From: an uncultured beta proteobacterium
GTDB lineage: Bacteria > Pseudomonadota > Gammaproteobacteria > Burkholderiales > Burkholderiaceae
DNA length: 55,993 nucleotides
Assembly (NCBI GenBank): GCA_903935355.1
Contig: CAIZRK010000002.1
Location: 1-55,993, forward strand
Direction: 5' to 3'
Part shown: positions 8,021 through 17,422 of the stretch, in pieces
Layout: each line of letters begins with the position of its first letter
Position numbering within the stretch: the first letter of the stretch is position 1
Program-made: the position numbers and the translations under genes
Notes under the pieces: model-generated
The model's database searches: none
Seen by the model: the letters and a program-made list of their open reading frames with translations, nothing else
Told to the model about the DNA's origin: nothing

Positions 8021-8680
8021 TTACTTTTTTTTGCGCTTAAATATTTTATAAAATCCAGCCAGTACCACTGGCACCACTGCCGCTCCAACGCCAATCAATA
8101 CAATGACATTTAGGTTTTGACGAATGATGGGAATATTGCCAAAGAAGTAACCAGCAATCACCAATCCAAAGACCCACAATAAAGCACCCGTAATATTAAA
8201 AAACTGAAAGCGAGAGAAATTCATTTCAGATACGCCAGCTACAAATGGCGCAAAGGTTCGGATAATCGGTAAAAAGCGTGCCACGATAATGGTTTTGCCA
8301 CCGTGCTTCTCATAAAATGAATGGGTCTTACGCAACGCGTTTTGATCAATCCATGGAGACTGGCTACTAAAAATTCTTTTTCCTATCCAGCGCCCAATGA
8401 AATAATTCACAGTATTGCCAGCGATAGCGGCAATGCATAATCCGGCACAAAGTGACCACAGATTAAAATGCTCAGTCGCACAATAAGCACCAGCGATAAA
8501 CAATAAGGAGTCACCTGGCAAAAAGGGCGCAATGACCAAACCCGTTTCAGCAAATATAATAAAAAACAACAAACCGTAAGCCCAAGATCCATATTGCGCA
8601 ATCACCACATCAAGGTGGCGATCAATATGCAGCAGCAGGTCGCTTAATTGCAACAGGGTATCAATCAACTTAGGCTCCAA
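8021..8680 (-). CDS. DedA family inner-membrane protein
   Basis: A 219-residue DedA (SNARE-associated/VTT) membrane protein with about five hydrophobic segments. The family motif regions are present: FAETGLVIAPFLPGDSLLF near the start, then YFIGRWIGKRIF, FYEKHGGKTIIVARFLPIIRT and FAPFVAGVSEM. DedA proteins recycle polyprenyl-phosphate carriers or keep membrane lipid balance and proton motive force; which applies here is not clear. The tail is strongly basic (FKRKKK). The start codon read here is TTG, since a stop lies a few codons upstream and no ATG is available before the first conserved residues. Confidence 0.93.
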   Translation of the reverse strand: MEPKLIDTLLQLSDLLLHIDRHLDVVIAQYGSWAYGLLFFIIFAETGLVIAPFLPGDSLLFIAGAYCATEHFNLWSLCAGLCIAAIAGNTVNYFIGRWIGKRIFSSQSPWIDQNALRKTHSFYEKHGGKTIIVARFLPIIRTFAPFVAGVSEMNFSRFQFFNITGALLWVFGLVIAGYFFGNIPIIRQNLNVIVLIGVGAAVVPVVLAGFYKIFKRKKK

Positions 8681-8747
8681 TGAACAATTGCAAGGATATT
8701 AACAGGCTCGCTATCTAAGGCTGCCATTTTCCTTCTTATAATGAGAG

Positions 8748-9752
8748 ATGCCTACTGAACCCCACATTCAGCCTACGCATGCAACTAGCAGCCCAGCAAC
8801 CTTGTGTATTGTTGGGCCAACAGGCGCAGGCAAAACCCATCTCGCAATGTCTCTTGCAGAGCATGCTAAATTGATTGGCTTAACAGTGGAATTAATTAGT
8901 ATGGATTCTGCTTTGGTCTATCGCGGACTCAATATTGGCAGCGCTAAACCCACCAAAGCTGAGCAAGCTGCCGTCACGCACCACCTCATTGACATCTTAG
9001 ACCCTACCGATACCTATTCAGCTGCACGTTTTGCCAACGATACTAAATGCTTGTGCGAAGCAATTCGTGCGCGAGGACATATTCCTGTAGTGGTAGGAGG
9101 AACGATGTTGTATTGGCGCGCCTGGGCACATGGCCTCTCTTCTTTGCCGATAGCTAACCGAGCAATTAGGGTGCGCCTTGATCAAGCAGGTAAAACCCTG
9201 GGTTGGCCTGCAATGCATATTAAGTTAGCACAAGTCGATCCCATCACCGCTGCCCGCCTCATGCCAAACGATTCTCAACGGATACAACGCGCCCTTGAGG
9301 TATACGAGATTTCTGGTAAGCCCATGTCTACCCTGCTAGCACAATCTCCTAGTGAAGATGGAAGAGCAGGATCAGCTATTCCTGCCTGGATTAATCTCGT
9401 TTCTCTTGAGCCAAGTGATCGCTCTAGATTGCATCAAAATTTAGAGGAGCGGTTTGATGCAATGCTTGCCCAAGGCTTGATTGAGGAAGTAAAAAAGCTC
9501 CATAAAAATCCGGCATTGCACGCCGACCTACCCGCCATACGTTCGGTGGGATATCGACAGATCTGGGAGTATTTGGAAGGCAAAACGAATTTAGAACAAA
9601 TGCGCTACAAAGCCTTGGCTGCTACCAGACAATTAGGCAAAAGGCAGCTCACCTGGCTGCGCGCCATTGCTGGCAGAAATACTTTTGATCCCTTTAGCCC
9701 AACTGAATTCCAGGCAGCACTAGAGCACTGCAAGCAAAGCCTTGTTAAATAA
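8748..9752 (+). CDS. miaA: tRNA dimethylallyltransferase
   Basis: A 334-residue enzyme that adds an isopentenyl group to A37 of tRNAs reading codons that start with U. The P-loop GPTGAGKT is at residues 23-30, the catalytic-region aspartate at 53 ([18 protein letters not shown]), and the tRNA-contact block [14 protein letters not shown] with the KRQLTWLR end are all present. The N-terminal 18 residues before the P-loop strand are slightly longer than usual. Its last eight bases overlap the end of the convergent purM. Confidence 0.97.
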   Translation: MPTEPHIQPTHATSSPATLCIVGPTGAGKTHLAMSLAEHAKLIGLTVELISMDSALVYRGLNIGSAKPTKAEQAAVTHHLIDILDPTDTYSAARFANDTKCLCEAIRARGHIPVVVGGTMLYWRAWAHGLSSLPIANRAIRVRLDQAGKTLGWPAMHIKLAQVDPITAARLMPNDSQRIQRALEVYEISGKPMSTLLAQSPSEDGRAGSAIPAWINLVSLEPSDRSRLHQNLEERFDAMLAQGLIEEVKKLHKNPALHADLPAIRSVGYRQIWEYLEGKTNLEQMRYKALAATRQLGKRQLTWLRAIAGRNTFDPFSPTEFQAALEHCKQSLVK

Positions 9753-10797
9753 CAATTGTTTGAGGCGCACCCGGTGGGCGCTCTACTACCTCACCAACAG
9801 TCCAAGCTGTTAAACCTTCAGCTTTCAAGAAATGGATCGCATTATCTGCTTGATCGGCAGACACAATCACTACCATACCAATACCGCAGTTAAATACACG
9901 AACCATCTCGGCATCAGCTACGCCACCCTTTGTTTGTAACCACTGAAAGAGCGCCGGCATTTGCCAACTATCGCGATGCAAGACCGCTTGGGTATTTTCT
10001 GGGAGCACACGTGGCACGTTATCCACCAGACCACCCCCAGTAATATGCGCCATCCCCTTGACATTGATCTGCGAGATTAATTTTAAAAGGGGTTTCACAT
10101 AAATTTCTGTAGGGGCCATAACGACATCGCCTAAAGATCGACCACCTAAGTCATCACTTGGTTTAGCGCCAACGCGTTCAATAATTTTACGTACCAAAGA
10201 ATACCCATTGGAATGAGCGCCACTAGAACCAATCGCTAAGACAGCATCACCTGGGGTAATCGTTGCCCCAGTGATAATTTTGGATTTTTCGACCGCGCCC
10301 ACTGCAAATCCAGCCAGATCATACTCACCAGGAGGGTACATACCAGGCATTTCTGCGGTTTCTCCCCCAATCAAAGCGCAACCTGATAATTCACAACCCT
10401 GAGCAATACCTCCAACCACGGTAGCAGCGGTATCCACACTTAACTGACCACAGGCAAAGTAGTCTAAGAAAAAAAGGGGCTCAGCGCCTTGCACCAAAAT
10501 GTCATTGACACTCATGGCCACCAAATCTTGGCCGATCGTATCGTGGCGATTCCACTCAAAAGCCAATCTTAGCTTGGTTCCCACGCCATCAGTACCCGCC
10601 ACCAATACTGGCTCTTGATAACGCTTAGGCACCTCAAATAGGGCACCAAAGCCGCCAATCCCCGCTAAAACACCCTCACGCATGGTTTTCTTGGCTAAGG
10701 GCTTGATGCGGTCAACCAAATCATCCCCAGCGTCAATATCGACGCCAGCGTCGCGGTAGGAAAGGCCTTTGGATGAGGAATTAGTAGATGAGGTCAT
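9745..10797 (-). CDS. purM: AIR synthetase (purine synthesis)
   Basis: A 350-residue phosphoribosylformylglycinamidine cyclo-ligase. It closes the imidazole ring using ATP, giving aminoimidazole ribotide in the cytoplasm. Typical blocks are [14 protein letters not shown] at the start, [43 protein letters not shown] and GIGMVVIV. The length fits (about 345). It is divergent from the AI-2E-family permease with a 72-base gap. Its 3' end overlaps miaA by eight bases. Confidence 0.98.
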   Translation of the reverse strand: MTSSTNSSSKGLSYRDAGVDIDAGDDLVDRIKPLAKKTMREGVLAGIGGFGALFEVPKRYQEPVLVAGTDGVGTKLRLAFEWNRHDTIGQDLVAMSVNDILVQGAEPLFFLDYFACGQLSVDTAATVVGGIAQGCELSGCALIGGETAEMPGMYPPGEYDLAGFAVGAVEKSKIITGATITPGDAVLAIGSSGAHSNGYSLVRKIIERVGAKPSDDLGGRSLGDVVMAPTEIYVKPLLKLISQINVKGMAHITGGGLVDNVPRVLPENTQAVLHRDSWQMPALFQWLQTKGGVADAEMVRVFNCGIGMVVIVSADQADNAIHFLKAEGLTAWTVGEVVERPPGAPQTIVI

Positions 10798-10869
10798 GGC
10801 AGATTTAGAAGATTAGTAAAAATAGAGCTTGATCAGTAGAATCATTGAATTCTAGAGGATCTACCCAAG

Positions 10870-11859
10870 ATGACTGAAATTTTTACCCCTTTTCTAACTG
10901 CATTTATTCTGGCTTACGCTCTACGCCCAGTTTGCCTGTGGCTTGAGAAGCATCGCCTACCACGTGCAGCTGCAGCTGCAATTGCCATGATTATTGGCCT
11001 AGGAATCCTTTTTTCCATTTTAAGCCTCTTTATTGGCCTTCTCAAAACCGAAATCCCCCTCATTAAATCCCAGCTTCCATCTTGGATTGAGAACACCCAA
11101 GCTTGGCTAGGACCCCGTCTCAGTGAATTTCATATCAATTTTGATTGGGTAACCCTAAAAGCGAGCGCCTCCCAAAAGATTGCCGAGCAGCTCAATCAGA
11201 ATGCCGATACCCTCTTAAGCTCTACTTTGGACACTGTATTAATGTCGGGGAGCTCAGTCATTGCTGGGTTTGTAAACTCCGTTTTAATTTTGTTTGTGAT
11301 GTTTTATTTGCTGATTGACTGGGATCATTTTTTCCAATTAGTCAAAAAGGCGGTTCCTCTACGCGCGCAAGAAACTATTCATCATTTAACAATGCATGCC
11401 GATGGCCTGTTATCGCAATACCTACGGGGTATGCTAATTGTGATCTCGATTATGTCTGTGTTTTATAGTGTTGGTCTTGGCATAGTAGGCATCAAAGGAG
11501 CGGTAGCTTTAGGAATATTTACAGCGCTCATGATTGTGATTCCCTATATTGGAATTACGCTTGGATTTTCTTTAGCAGTAGTCGCAGCACTGTTGCAGTT
11601 TGGCCCTGGCACTGAAATTATCGGCGTCTTAATTATTTACGCTCTTGGCCAATTTCTTGAAGGCTTTTTCTTGACACCACGTTTAGTCGGTGAACGCATT
11701 GGCCTACATCCTGTAGCCGTGCTCTTTGCTTTACTTTTTTTTGGTAAGTTATTTGGTTTTTTTGGAGTACTTCTCGCCCTTCCCATTAGCGCGGTTAGCT
11801 TGGTGCTTTTGCAATACTTATGGTCTTGCTATACCCAAAGCGCTTGGTATCAGAAATAA
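10870..11859 (+). CDS. AI-2E family transporter (PerM-like)
   Basis: A 329-residue inner-membrane protein with about seven hydrophobic segments and a soluble loop at residues 60-115. The family hallmarks are the N-terminal PFLTAFILAYALRPV and the C-terminal GQFLEGFFLTPRLVGERIG block followed by HPVAVLFALLFFG. Members are proposed exporters or proton-coupled antiporters; the substrate here is unknown, and the AI-2 label is only the family name. It is the first gene of a forward run leading into hda, a neighbourhood found with purM in other Betaproteobacteria. Confidence 0.93.
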   Translation: MTEIFTPFLTAFILAYALRPVCLWLEKHRLPRAAAAAIAMIIGLGILFSILSLFIGLLKTEIPLIKSQLPSWIENTQAWLGPRLSEFHINFDWVTLKASASQKIAEQLNQNADTLLSSTLDTVLMSGSSVIAGFVNSVLILFVMFYLLIDWDHFFQLVKKAVPLRAQETIHHLTMHADGLLSQYLRGMLIVISIMSVFYSVGLGIVGIKGAVALGIFTALMIVIPYIGITLGFSLAVVAALLQFGPGTEIIGVLIIYALGQFLEGFFLTPRLVGERIGLHPVAVLFALLFFGKLFGFFGVLLALPISAVSLVLLQYLWSCYTQSAWYQK

Positions 11860-11882
11860 TTTTCAGGTTTAATACATCCCTC

Positions 11883-12653
11883 TTGAATAACACTTCGCTT
11901 CCTAGACAATTTGCTCTTGATATTGCTCACGCACCCAAGGCAAGCTTGGATAATTTTTTACCCGGCGAAGATCTTGCCCTGTATTCCACTTTGCAAGAAC
12001 TAGTCAGGGGGTGGAAAACCAAACTAGGTCACCACATTGAAGTTAACCCTTTAAATCAACGCTGGATTTATTGGTGGGGACCTGAGGGCTCTGGACGAAC
12101 CCATTTACTTTGTGCGCTGGGCAATATCGCAGAAGACTTAGGACTAGACTATTTCCCATTAACCTCACATGAGCCCATCTCTTGGGTTCGCTTAGAAGAA
12201 AAGATAGCTGGTTTGATCCAGAAGGACACTCCCACGGTCATTACCGTGGATGATGTCGATTGCTTAGATGAGCGCTTGGTTTCCTCCTTATTTAGGATTC
12301 TCAATGAGATTTCAGCTAGCAAAGCCATTTATATTTTTATGGCAGGCAATGCCGCCCCGAGCTCTTTGCAATTAAGAGAGGATCTTCGAACCCGTCTTGG
12401 CTGGGGCCTAGTCTTTCAAACCCGCCTCTTAGGGGATGATGAGAAAATAGAGGCCTTACAACAGGCAGCTCAAGCTCGTGGCTTAGTATTATCTCCAGAT
12501 GTACTACCCTGGCTTTTAAGCCGCTTTTATCGAGATATGCCCAACTTAATGGCCTTAATGGATGCTTTAGATGCTTATTCACTAGAAACAAAAAGGGCTG
12601 TCACTTTGCCATTAGTGCGGGAACTCCTCAAGCCCAAATCAAACACTTCATGA
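11883..12653 (+). CDS. hda: DnaA regulatory inactivator Hda
   Basis: A 256-residue AAA+ protein related to DnaA domain III. Hda, held by the sliding clamp, stimulates ATP hydrolysis by DnaA after initiation and so prevents re-initiation of replication. It has a Walker A-like WGPEGSGRTHLL, a Walker B region VITVDDVDCLDE, an arginine-rich sensor part and a C-terminal segment MPNLMALMDALDAYSL. The N-terminal QFALDI resembles the clamp-binding motif of Hda, which normally lies within about ten residues of the start. I therefore prefer the TTG at 11883 over the ATG at 11820 inside the permease gene. The stop overlaps the next start (ATGA). Confidence 0.9.
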   Translation: MNNTSLPRQFALDIAHAPKASLDNFLPGEDLALYSTLQELVRGWKTKLGHHIEVNPLNQRWIYWWGPEGSGRTHLLCALGNIAEDLGLDYFPLTSHEPISWVRLEEKIAGLIQKDTPTVITVDDVDCLDERLVSSLFRILNEISASKAIYIFMAGNAAPSSLQLREDLRTRLGWGLVFQTRLLGDDEKIEALQQAAQARGLVLSPDVLPWLLSRFYRDMPNLMALMDALDAYSLETKRAVTLPLVRELLKPKSNTS

Positions 12654-13330
12654 CTCAATTAGCACTTTTCGACTTAGATCACACCTTATTACCCTGCGAT
12701 AGCGATTACGAATGGGGGCAATTTTTAATCCGCATCGGTGTAGTAGATCAACAATTCTATGCGGAGCAAAATGATCGCTTCTATCAAAACTACAAAGACG
12801 GCAATCTCAATATCGATGAATTTCTGCGCTTTGCTTTAAAACCTCTTTCTGAACACTCTCGCAAACAGCTTAAAGAGTGGCATGACGCTTTTATGAAAGA
12901 AGTGATTACTGGGCATTTACGCCAAGAGGCAATTGACTTAGTCAAACGCCATCAAGATGCTGGTGATCTTTGCTGTGTTGTAACAGCTACTAATAGTTTT
13001 GTTACCCGCCCCATCCTCGCGCATTTTGGTATTGAGCATCTCATTGCCACAGAACCAGCCACAACAGGGGATGACCCCTGCGCTAATTTCACGGGTGAAG
13101 TTAAGGGTAGGCCCAATTTTCGTGAAGGTAAAATACAAGGAGTGAACGATTGGCTGCGCACCCAAAATCTAACTCTAGAGAAATTATCCCGAAGTTATTT
13201 TTATTCCGATTCAATGAACGACTTACCTCTTTTAGAAAAAGTGAGCAATCCTATTGCTACTAATCCAGATGACCGACTCCGGGTCGAGGCCACAAAACGT
13301 CATTGGCCCATCATTGAATTGTTTGCATGA
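12650..13330 (+). CDS. HAD-IB family hydrolase (SerB-like)
   Basis: A 226-residue HAD phosphatase of subfamily IB. The nucleophile motif DLDHT has aspartates at residues 8 and 10, motif II is the VVTATNSFVTRPI region, and motif III/IV is YFYSDSMNDLPLLE. Relatives split phosphate from phosphoserine or glycerol phosphates; the substrate here is not known. It is joined to hda and to pcnB by 4-base ATGA overlaps on both sides, so translation of the three genes is probably coupled. Confidence 0.94.
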   Translation: MTQLALFDLDHTLLPCDSDYEWGQFLIRIGVVDQQFYAEQNDRFYQNYKDGNLNIDEFLRFALKPLSEHSRKQLKEWHDAFMKEVITGHLRQEAIDLVKRHQDAGDLCCVVTATNSFVTRPILAHFGIEHLIATEPATTGDDPCANFTGEVKGRPNFREGKIQGVNDWLRTQNLTLEKLSRSYFYSDSMNDLPLLEKVSNPIATNPDDRLRVEATKRHWPIIELFA

Positions 13331-14727
13331 TCACTAAATTTATCAAACGTATATTGCGTCATGACCCCATGGTGCGCCATACCGCAGCACACAATACTGG
13401 CGCACCTAAACGAATCCCCAAAAAAGCGCATCACATTGATCAGCATCTGCTTTCTAAGAATGCTGTTAAGGTAACGCACACCCTACAACAAGCAGGTTAC
13501 GAGGCCTTCATCGTTGGTGGCGCAGTTCGCGATTTAGCCTTAGGCATTAGCCCTAAAGATTTTGATGTGGCGACTAATGCCACACCAGAACAAGTACAAA
13601 AACTCTTTCGTAAGGCGCGCCTAATTGGACGTCGTTTTCAGATTGTGCATGTCACCTTTTTTGGTAAAGGCGCCCCTGAAATCATTGAAGTGTCAACCTT
13701 TAGAGCCTTATTGGAGAACGCTGGAGAGCATGTAGCTGAAAATGGTCGCATTTTGCGGGACAACGTTTGGGGTAGTCAACATGAAGATGCTGCCCGGCGA
13801 GATTTCAGTATCAATGCCATGTATTACGACCCCGCTTCTGAAACCGTTCTTGATTATCACGGCGGCATGGCAGACATGCAAAATAAAGTATTAAGAATGA
13901 TTGGAGATCCCGCTAAGCGCTATCGTGAAGATCCTATTCGGATGTTGCGCGCCATTCGCTTTGCTGCTAAAACTGGGTTTGATTTAGATGCGGCTACCCG
14001 TGCCCCCATTGCCCAATTAGGCCAACTGATTCATGACGTTCCAGCGGCGCGCCTTTTTGACGAAATTCTCAAACTATTAATGTCGGGCTATGCTTGGGCA
14101 GCTATTCAAGGTCTGCGTGATGCGGGTCTACATCACGGCCTACTGCCTTTACTCGATCACGTTTTAGATAGCGACCCCGCCTCTAAAGAGGCTAACGAAT
14201 TTGTTCGTATTGCACTAGCCAATACCGATCAACGTATTCAGTCTGGCAAAAGCGTCTCCGCAGGTTTCTTATTTGCGACCTTACTTTGGCCTGACCTCTT
14301 ACTAAATTGGAAAAGTAATATTGCTAAGGGTATGGCTAACATTCCTGCATTACACGAGGCGATGGATGAAACCATCACAACCCAAAGTAATGGCATGGTG
14401 ATACAGCGCCGCTTTGAAAACGATATGCGTGAAATCTGGTCTATGCAACCCCGCTTTGAGAGAAGGGTTGGGCGCTATCCGTATCGCCTGATTGAGTCCA
14501 TCCGATTTAGAGCGGGCTATGATTTCATGCTATTGCGCTGTGCTACTGGGGAACAAAATCCAGCCCTGGGGGAATGGTGGACGAGCTTTATTGCTGCTGA
14601 CCCTGTTGCCCAAGAGGCTTTAATGGTTGGCGCTAAAAACGATACCAGTAACACGATTTCAACTACCAAAAGACGCCGTCGCAGAAAAGCCAAACCAGCC
14701 ATGCCCACAGAAGGTGCAACAGACTAA
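13327..14727 (+). CDS. pcnB: Poly(A) polymerase I
   Basis: A 466-residue class II nucleotidyltransferase. It adds 3' poly(A) tails that mark RNA for decay. The GGAVRD substrate loop is at residues 64-69, the catalytic DFD at 78-80, then RRDFSINAMYYD and the YREDPIRMLRAIRFAAKTGF signature. An N-terminal basic stretch of about 40 residues and a very basic C-terminal tail (TTKRRRRRKAKP) are typical of PcnB and separate it from the closely related CCA-adding enzyme. The start overlaps the preceding gene by four bases. Confidence 0.95.
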   Translation: MITKFIKRILRHDPMVRHTAAHNTGAPKRIPKKAHHIDQHLLSKNAVKVTHTLQQAGYEAFIVGGAVRDLALGISPKDFDVATNATPEQVQKLFRKARLIGRRFQIVHVTFFGKGAPEIIEVSTFRALLENAGEHVAENGRILRDNVWGSQHEDAARRDFSINAMYYDPASETVLDYHGGMADMQNKVLRMIGDPAKRYREDPIRMLRAIRFAAKTGFDLDAATRAPIAQLGQLIHDVPAARLFDEILKLLMSGYAWAAIQGLRDAGLHHGLLPLLDHVLDSDPASKEANEFVRIALANTDQRIQSGKSVSAGFLFATLLWPDLLLNWKSNIAKGMANIPALHEAMDETITTQSNGMVIQRRFENDMREIWSMQPRFERRVGRYPYRLIESIRFRAGYDFMLLRCATGEQNPALGEWWTSFIAADPVAQEALMVGAKNDTSNTISTTKRRRRRKAKPAMPTEGATD

Positions 14728-14791
14728 GCAAACTTGGTGTATTTTGAGTAAAGTAGTTTCATCTGAGTATGACTCTGGTTTGGGAAAATGC

Positions 14792-15319
14792 ATGGCTCGA
14801 GCTTTTATTGGATTTGGTGGCAATATTGGTGATACGCGACAGCTCATCACTGATGCGATTGTTTGCCTAGCTTTGCGCTGTGAATTACAAATCCTTGCTA
14901 AGAGCTGCTTTTATCAAAGTGCCCCCGTAGAGGCGCTTGGTGGCGACTATATCAATGCTGTTATAGAAATAGAGACTCTATTGAGCCCCTATGGCTTGCT
15001 TTATGTTTGCCAAGCTGTCGAACAAGAATTTGGGCGAGAACGTCCTTACACCAATGCACCTCGGACTTTAGACCTTGATATTCTTTCTTTTGAGGGTATC
15101 CATCAAGAAGATTCTGAATTAACCCTTCCCCATCCTCGCATCACGGAACGCTCTTTTGTACTCCTGCCGCTCCTAGAGATTGCCCCAGACTTCTTTTTAC
15201 CCCACCTAGGGGAGCTAAAGGACTACCTACCACAAGTAGCGCACCAACGTATTGAAAAACTCCCTTGCCGCAACTGTAACTGTGGGGAAAAAGCCATTTC
15301 TAGCCAATCTACGCATTAA
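14792..15319 (+). CDS. folK: HPPK, folate pathway pyrophosphokinase
   Basis: A 175-residue 6-hydroxymethyl-7,8-dihydropterin pyrophosphokinase. It moves pyrophosphate from ATP to the pterin, one step before dihydropteroate synthase. The family marks are IGFGGNIGDT near the start, YINAVIEIET in the middle, and RTLDLDILSF with LPHPRITERSFVLLPLLEI near the end. The frame extends further upstream into pcnB, but the ATG at 14792 puts the conserved first strand at the usual position. It is followed by panB after 17 bases. A Cys-rich tail (CRNCNCGEK) is unusual for this short enzyme. Confidence 0.93.
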   Translation: MARAFIGFGGNIGDTRQLITDAIVCLALRCELQILAKSCFYQSAPVEALGGDYINAVIEIETLLSPYGLLYVCQAVEQEFGRERPYTNAPRTLDLDILSFEGIHQEDSELTLPHPRITERSFVLLPLLEIAPDFFLPHLGELKDYLPQVAHQRIEKLPCRNCNCGEKAISSQSTH

Positions 15320-15336
15320 TTCATTAAACTCTCGCC

Positions 15337-16155
15337 ATGGGTTATCTACAAGGCGAAAAGCCAATCACTATTACTAAACTCCTCTCAATGCATGCTGAGA
15401 ACGAGAAAATTAGCATGCTCACCGCATATGACGCAACCATGTCAGCCTTATTAAATCGCTGTGGAGTTGAAACACTCCTCATTGGTGATTCCTTAGGCAA
15501 TGTGATTCAGGGTCATAAAAGCACTACACGCGTCACAGTTGAGCAAGTAGCCTATCACACGTCCTGCGTGGCACGAGCCAATACGCATGCATTTATTATT
15601 GCTGACCTCCCCTTTGCTAGCTATGGTGATCCTGTACAAGCATTGGCTTCTGCGGCAGAGTTAATCCATGCTGGTGCAGACATGGTGAAGCTAGAAGGTG
15701 GTGGTGAGTGGCAAATTGAGATCATTCAATATTTAGTGGAGCGTAATGTGCCGGTATGCGCCCACCTTGGTCTGCTACCCCAGTCTGTTCATGTTTTAGG
15801 AGGTTATAAGGTTCAAGGTAAGACAAAAGATGCCTCTAAGCTTATGTGTGAACAAGCCTTGGCTTGCGAAGCAGCAGGCGCTCAAATGTTAGTTTTAGAA
15901 GCTATTCCTTCATCACTTGGCAAGCAAATTACAAGCTCCTTAAACATTCCAACTATTGGCATTGGTGCTGGACCAGACTGCTCTGGCCAAGTTTTAGTCT
16001 TGCAAGATATGTTGGGGATGAGTCCAGGAAAGCCACCCAAGTTTGTTAAAAACTTTATGGATGGTCGTAGCTCTATTGAGGCTGCCGTAAAAGCCTATGT
16101 GCGTGAAGTTAAATCCGGCAAATTTCCTAAGCCAGAACATGGCTTTGCTGGCTAA
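15337..16155 (+). CDS. panB: Ketopantoate hydroxymethyltransferase
   Basis: A 272-residue enzyme that makes ketopantoate from 2-oxoisovalerate with methylene-tetrahydrofolate, the first step of pantothenate and coenzyme A synthesis. Hallmarks are LTAYDATMSALLNRCGVE, LLIGDSLGNVIQGHKST and ADLPFASYGDP in the N-terminal half and GIGAGPDCSGQVLVLQDMLGM near the C-terminus. The length fits (about 265-275). It follows folK by 17 bases; the folate cofactor links the two functions. It is convergent with dnaJ. Confidence 0.98.
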   Translation: MGYLQGEKPITITKLLSMHAENEKISMLTAYDATMSALLNRCGVETLLIGDSLGNVIQGHKSTTRVTVEQVAYHTSCVARANTHAFIIADLPFASYGDPVQALASAAELIHAGADMVKLEGGGEWQIEIIQYLVERNVPVCAHLGLLPQSVHVLGGYKVQGKTKDASKLMCEQALACEAAGAQMLVLEAIPSSLGKQITSSLNIPTIGIGAGPDCSGQVLVLQDMLGMSPGKPPKFVKNFMDGRSSIEAAVKAYVREVKSGKFPKPEHGFAG

Positions 16156-16186
16156 ATCCCTCCATTAGCCAGCACAGGTTAGCTAT

Positions 16187-17323
16187 TTAACTGAAGAAAG
16201 TCTTTACACCCTCAAACCACCCCTTTTGCTGTGGGTTATGTTTATCACCGCCAGTTTTTAGACTCTCATCAAACTTTTTAAGTATCTTTCTCTGTTCATC
16301 AGTTAATTTAACCGGAGTCTCTACCACGACATGCACAAAGAGATCTCCAATCATGGCTGAACGCAAACCTTTGATGCCTTTATTACGCAAGCGAAATGTC
16401 TTGCCAGTCTGAGTACCCTCTGGAATAGGAAATTCTGCTCGCCCTGAAAGTGTTGGCACTTCGATCTCACCACCAATGGTAGCCGTTGCAAATGAGATTG
16501 GCATCTGTATGTGCAAATCACTACCGTCGCGCTCAAATACTTTATGAGGCTTTACTCTCACCTCAACATAGAGATCGCCAGCTGGGCCCCCATTTACGCC
16601 AGGCTCACCATTGCCCACTGAGCGTACCCGCATTCCATCATCAATGCCGGCTGGTATTTTGATCTCTAAAGTTTTTTGCTCTTTATGTTTACCACTACCA
16701 TGGCAGGTTTTGCATGGCTTAGGAATGTACTGGCCAGTGCCGCGGCACTTAGGACAAGTTTGTTGCATAGAAAAGAAGCCTTGTTGCACTCGCACTTGGC
16801 CATGACCATCACAAGTGGGGCATTTTTCAACTTTGCTACCTGGCTCAGCGCCACTTCCATGGCATGACTTGCAATTACTCCAACTAGGCACCCGAATCTG
16901 AGTGGTGTAACCCTCAGCTGCTTGCTCAAGAGTAATGTCCATGTTGTAACGTAGGTCGGCACCTTTATAAACTTGAGGTCCGGCTTGACGTCCGCCGCCT
17001 TGCCCAAAAATATCTCCAAAGATATCGCCAAAGGCATCAGCAAACCCGCCGCTAGCGCCAAAACCACTAGCGCCAAACCCACCCATCGAAGGATCAACAC
17101 CTGGATGACCATACTGATCATAAGCAGCGCGCTTATTCGGATCAGTCAGTGTTTCGTAGGCTTCTTTGACTTCTTTAAATTGAGCTTCAGATGTTTTACT
17201 ATCAGGGTTGCGATCGGGATGATGTTTCATGGCCAGCTTACGATAAGCCGCTTTTAGCTCTGCTTCGCTTGCTCCTTTTGATACACTAAGCACTTCGTAA
17301 TAATCGCGTTTACTTTTAGGCAC
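16187..17323 (-). CDS. dnaJ: Hsp40 co-chaperone DnaJ
   Basis: A 378-residue type I J-protein. The J-domain with HPD at residues 35-37 is followed by a Gly/Phe-rich linker, four CxxCxGxG zinc-binding repeats ([32 protein letters not shown]) and the C-terminal substrate-binding domains. It delivers clients to DnaK and stimulates its ATPase. It lies 99 bases downstream of dnaK on the same strand, with a hairpin in the gap, and is likely read through from the dnaK promoter. Confidence 0.98.
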   Translation of the reverse strand: MPKSKRDYYEVLSVSKGASEAELKAAYRKLAMKHHPDRNPDSKTSEAQFKEVKEAYETLTDPNKRAAYDQYGHPGVDPSMGGFGASGFGASGGFADAFGDIFGDIFGQGGGRQAGPQVYKGADLRYNMDITLEQAAEGYTTQIRVPSWSNCKSCHGSGAEPGSKVEKCPTCDGHGQVRVQQGFFSMQQTCPKCRGTGQYIPKPCKTCHGSGKHKEQKTLEIKIPAGIDDGMRVRSVGNGEPGVNGGPAGDLYVEVRVKPHKVFERDGSDLHIQMPISFATATIGGEIEVPTLSGRAEFPIPEGTQTGKTFRLRNKGIKGLRSAMIGDLFVHVVVETPVKLTDEQRKILKKFDESLKTGGDKHNPQQKGWFEGVKTFFS

Positions 17324-17351
17324 AGCAATTCCTCTCTACCACCAGAATGGC

Positions 17352-17376
17352 ACAAGTCGGCACGAGGCCGACTTGT
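17352..17376 (-). other. Hairpin between dnaK and dnaJ
   Basis: ACAAGTCGG and CCGACTTGT form a perfect 9-base stem with a seven-base loop in the dnaK-dnaJ gap. No T-run follows on the reverse strand, so it is not a full terminator. It could slow decay of the dnaK message or lower dnaJ expression relative to dnaK. Confidence 0.6.
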
Positions 17377-17422
17377 TATTAAATGACTTCTAAACTACGT
17401 TAATAGACCCCAATGACCGGCA

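Noticed and set aside
11820..11882. Longer Hda N-terminus from ATG 11820
   Set aside because: Puts about 21 extra residues before the clamp-binding-like QFALDI motif and overlaps the permease gene; not excluded, but less likely.
16666..17121. Reverse-strand frame of 151 residues inside dnaJ
   Set aside because: Out-of-frame shadow produced by the Gly- and Cys-rich codons of dnaJ; dnaJ is certain.
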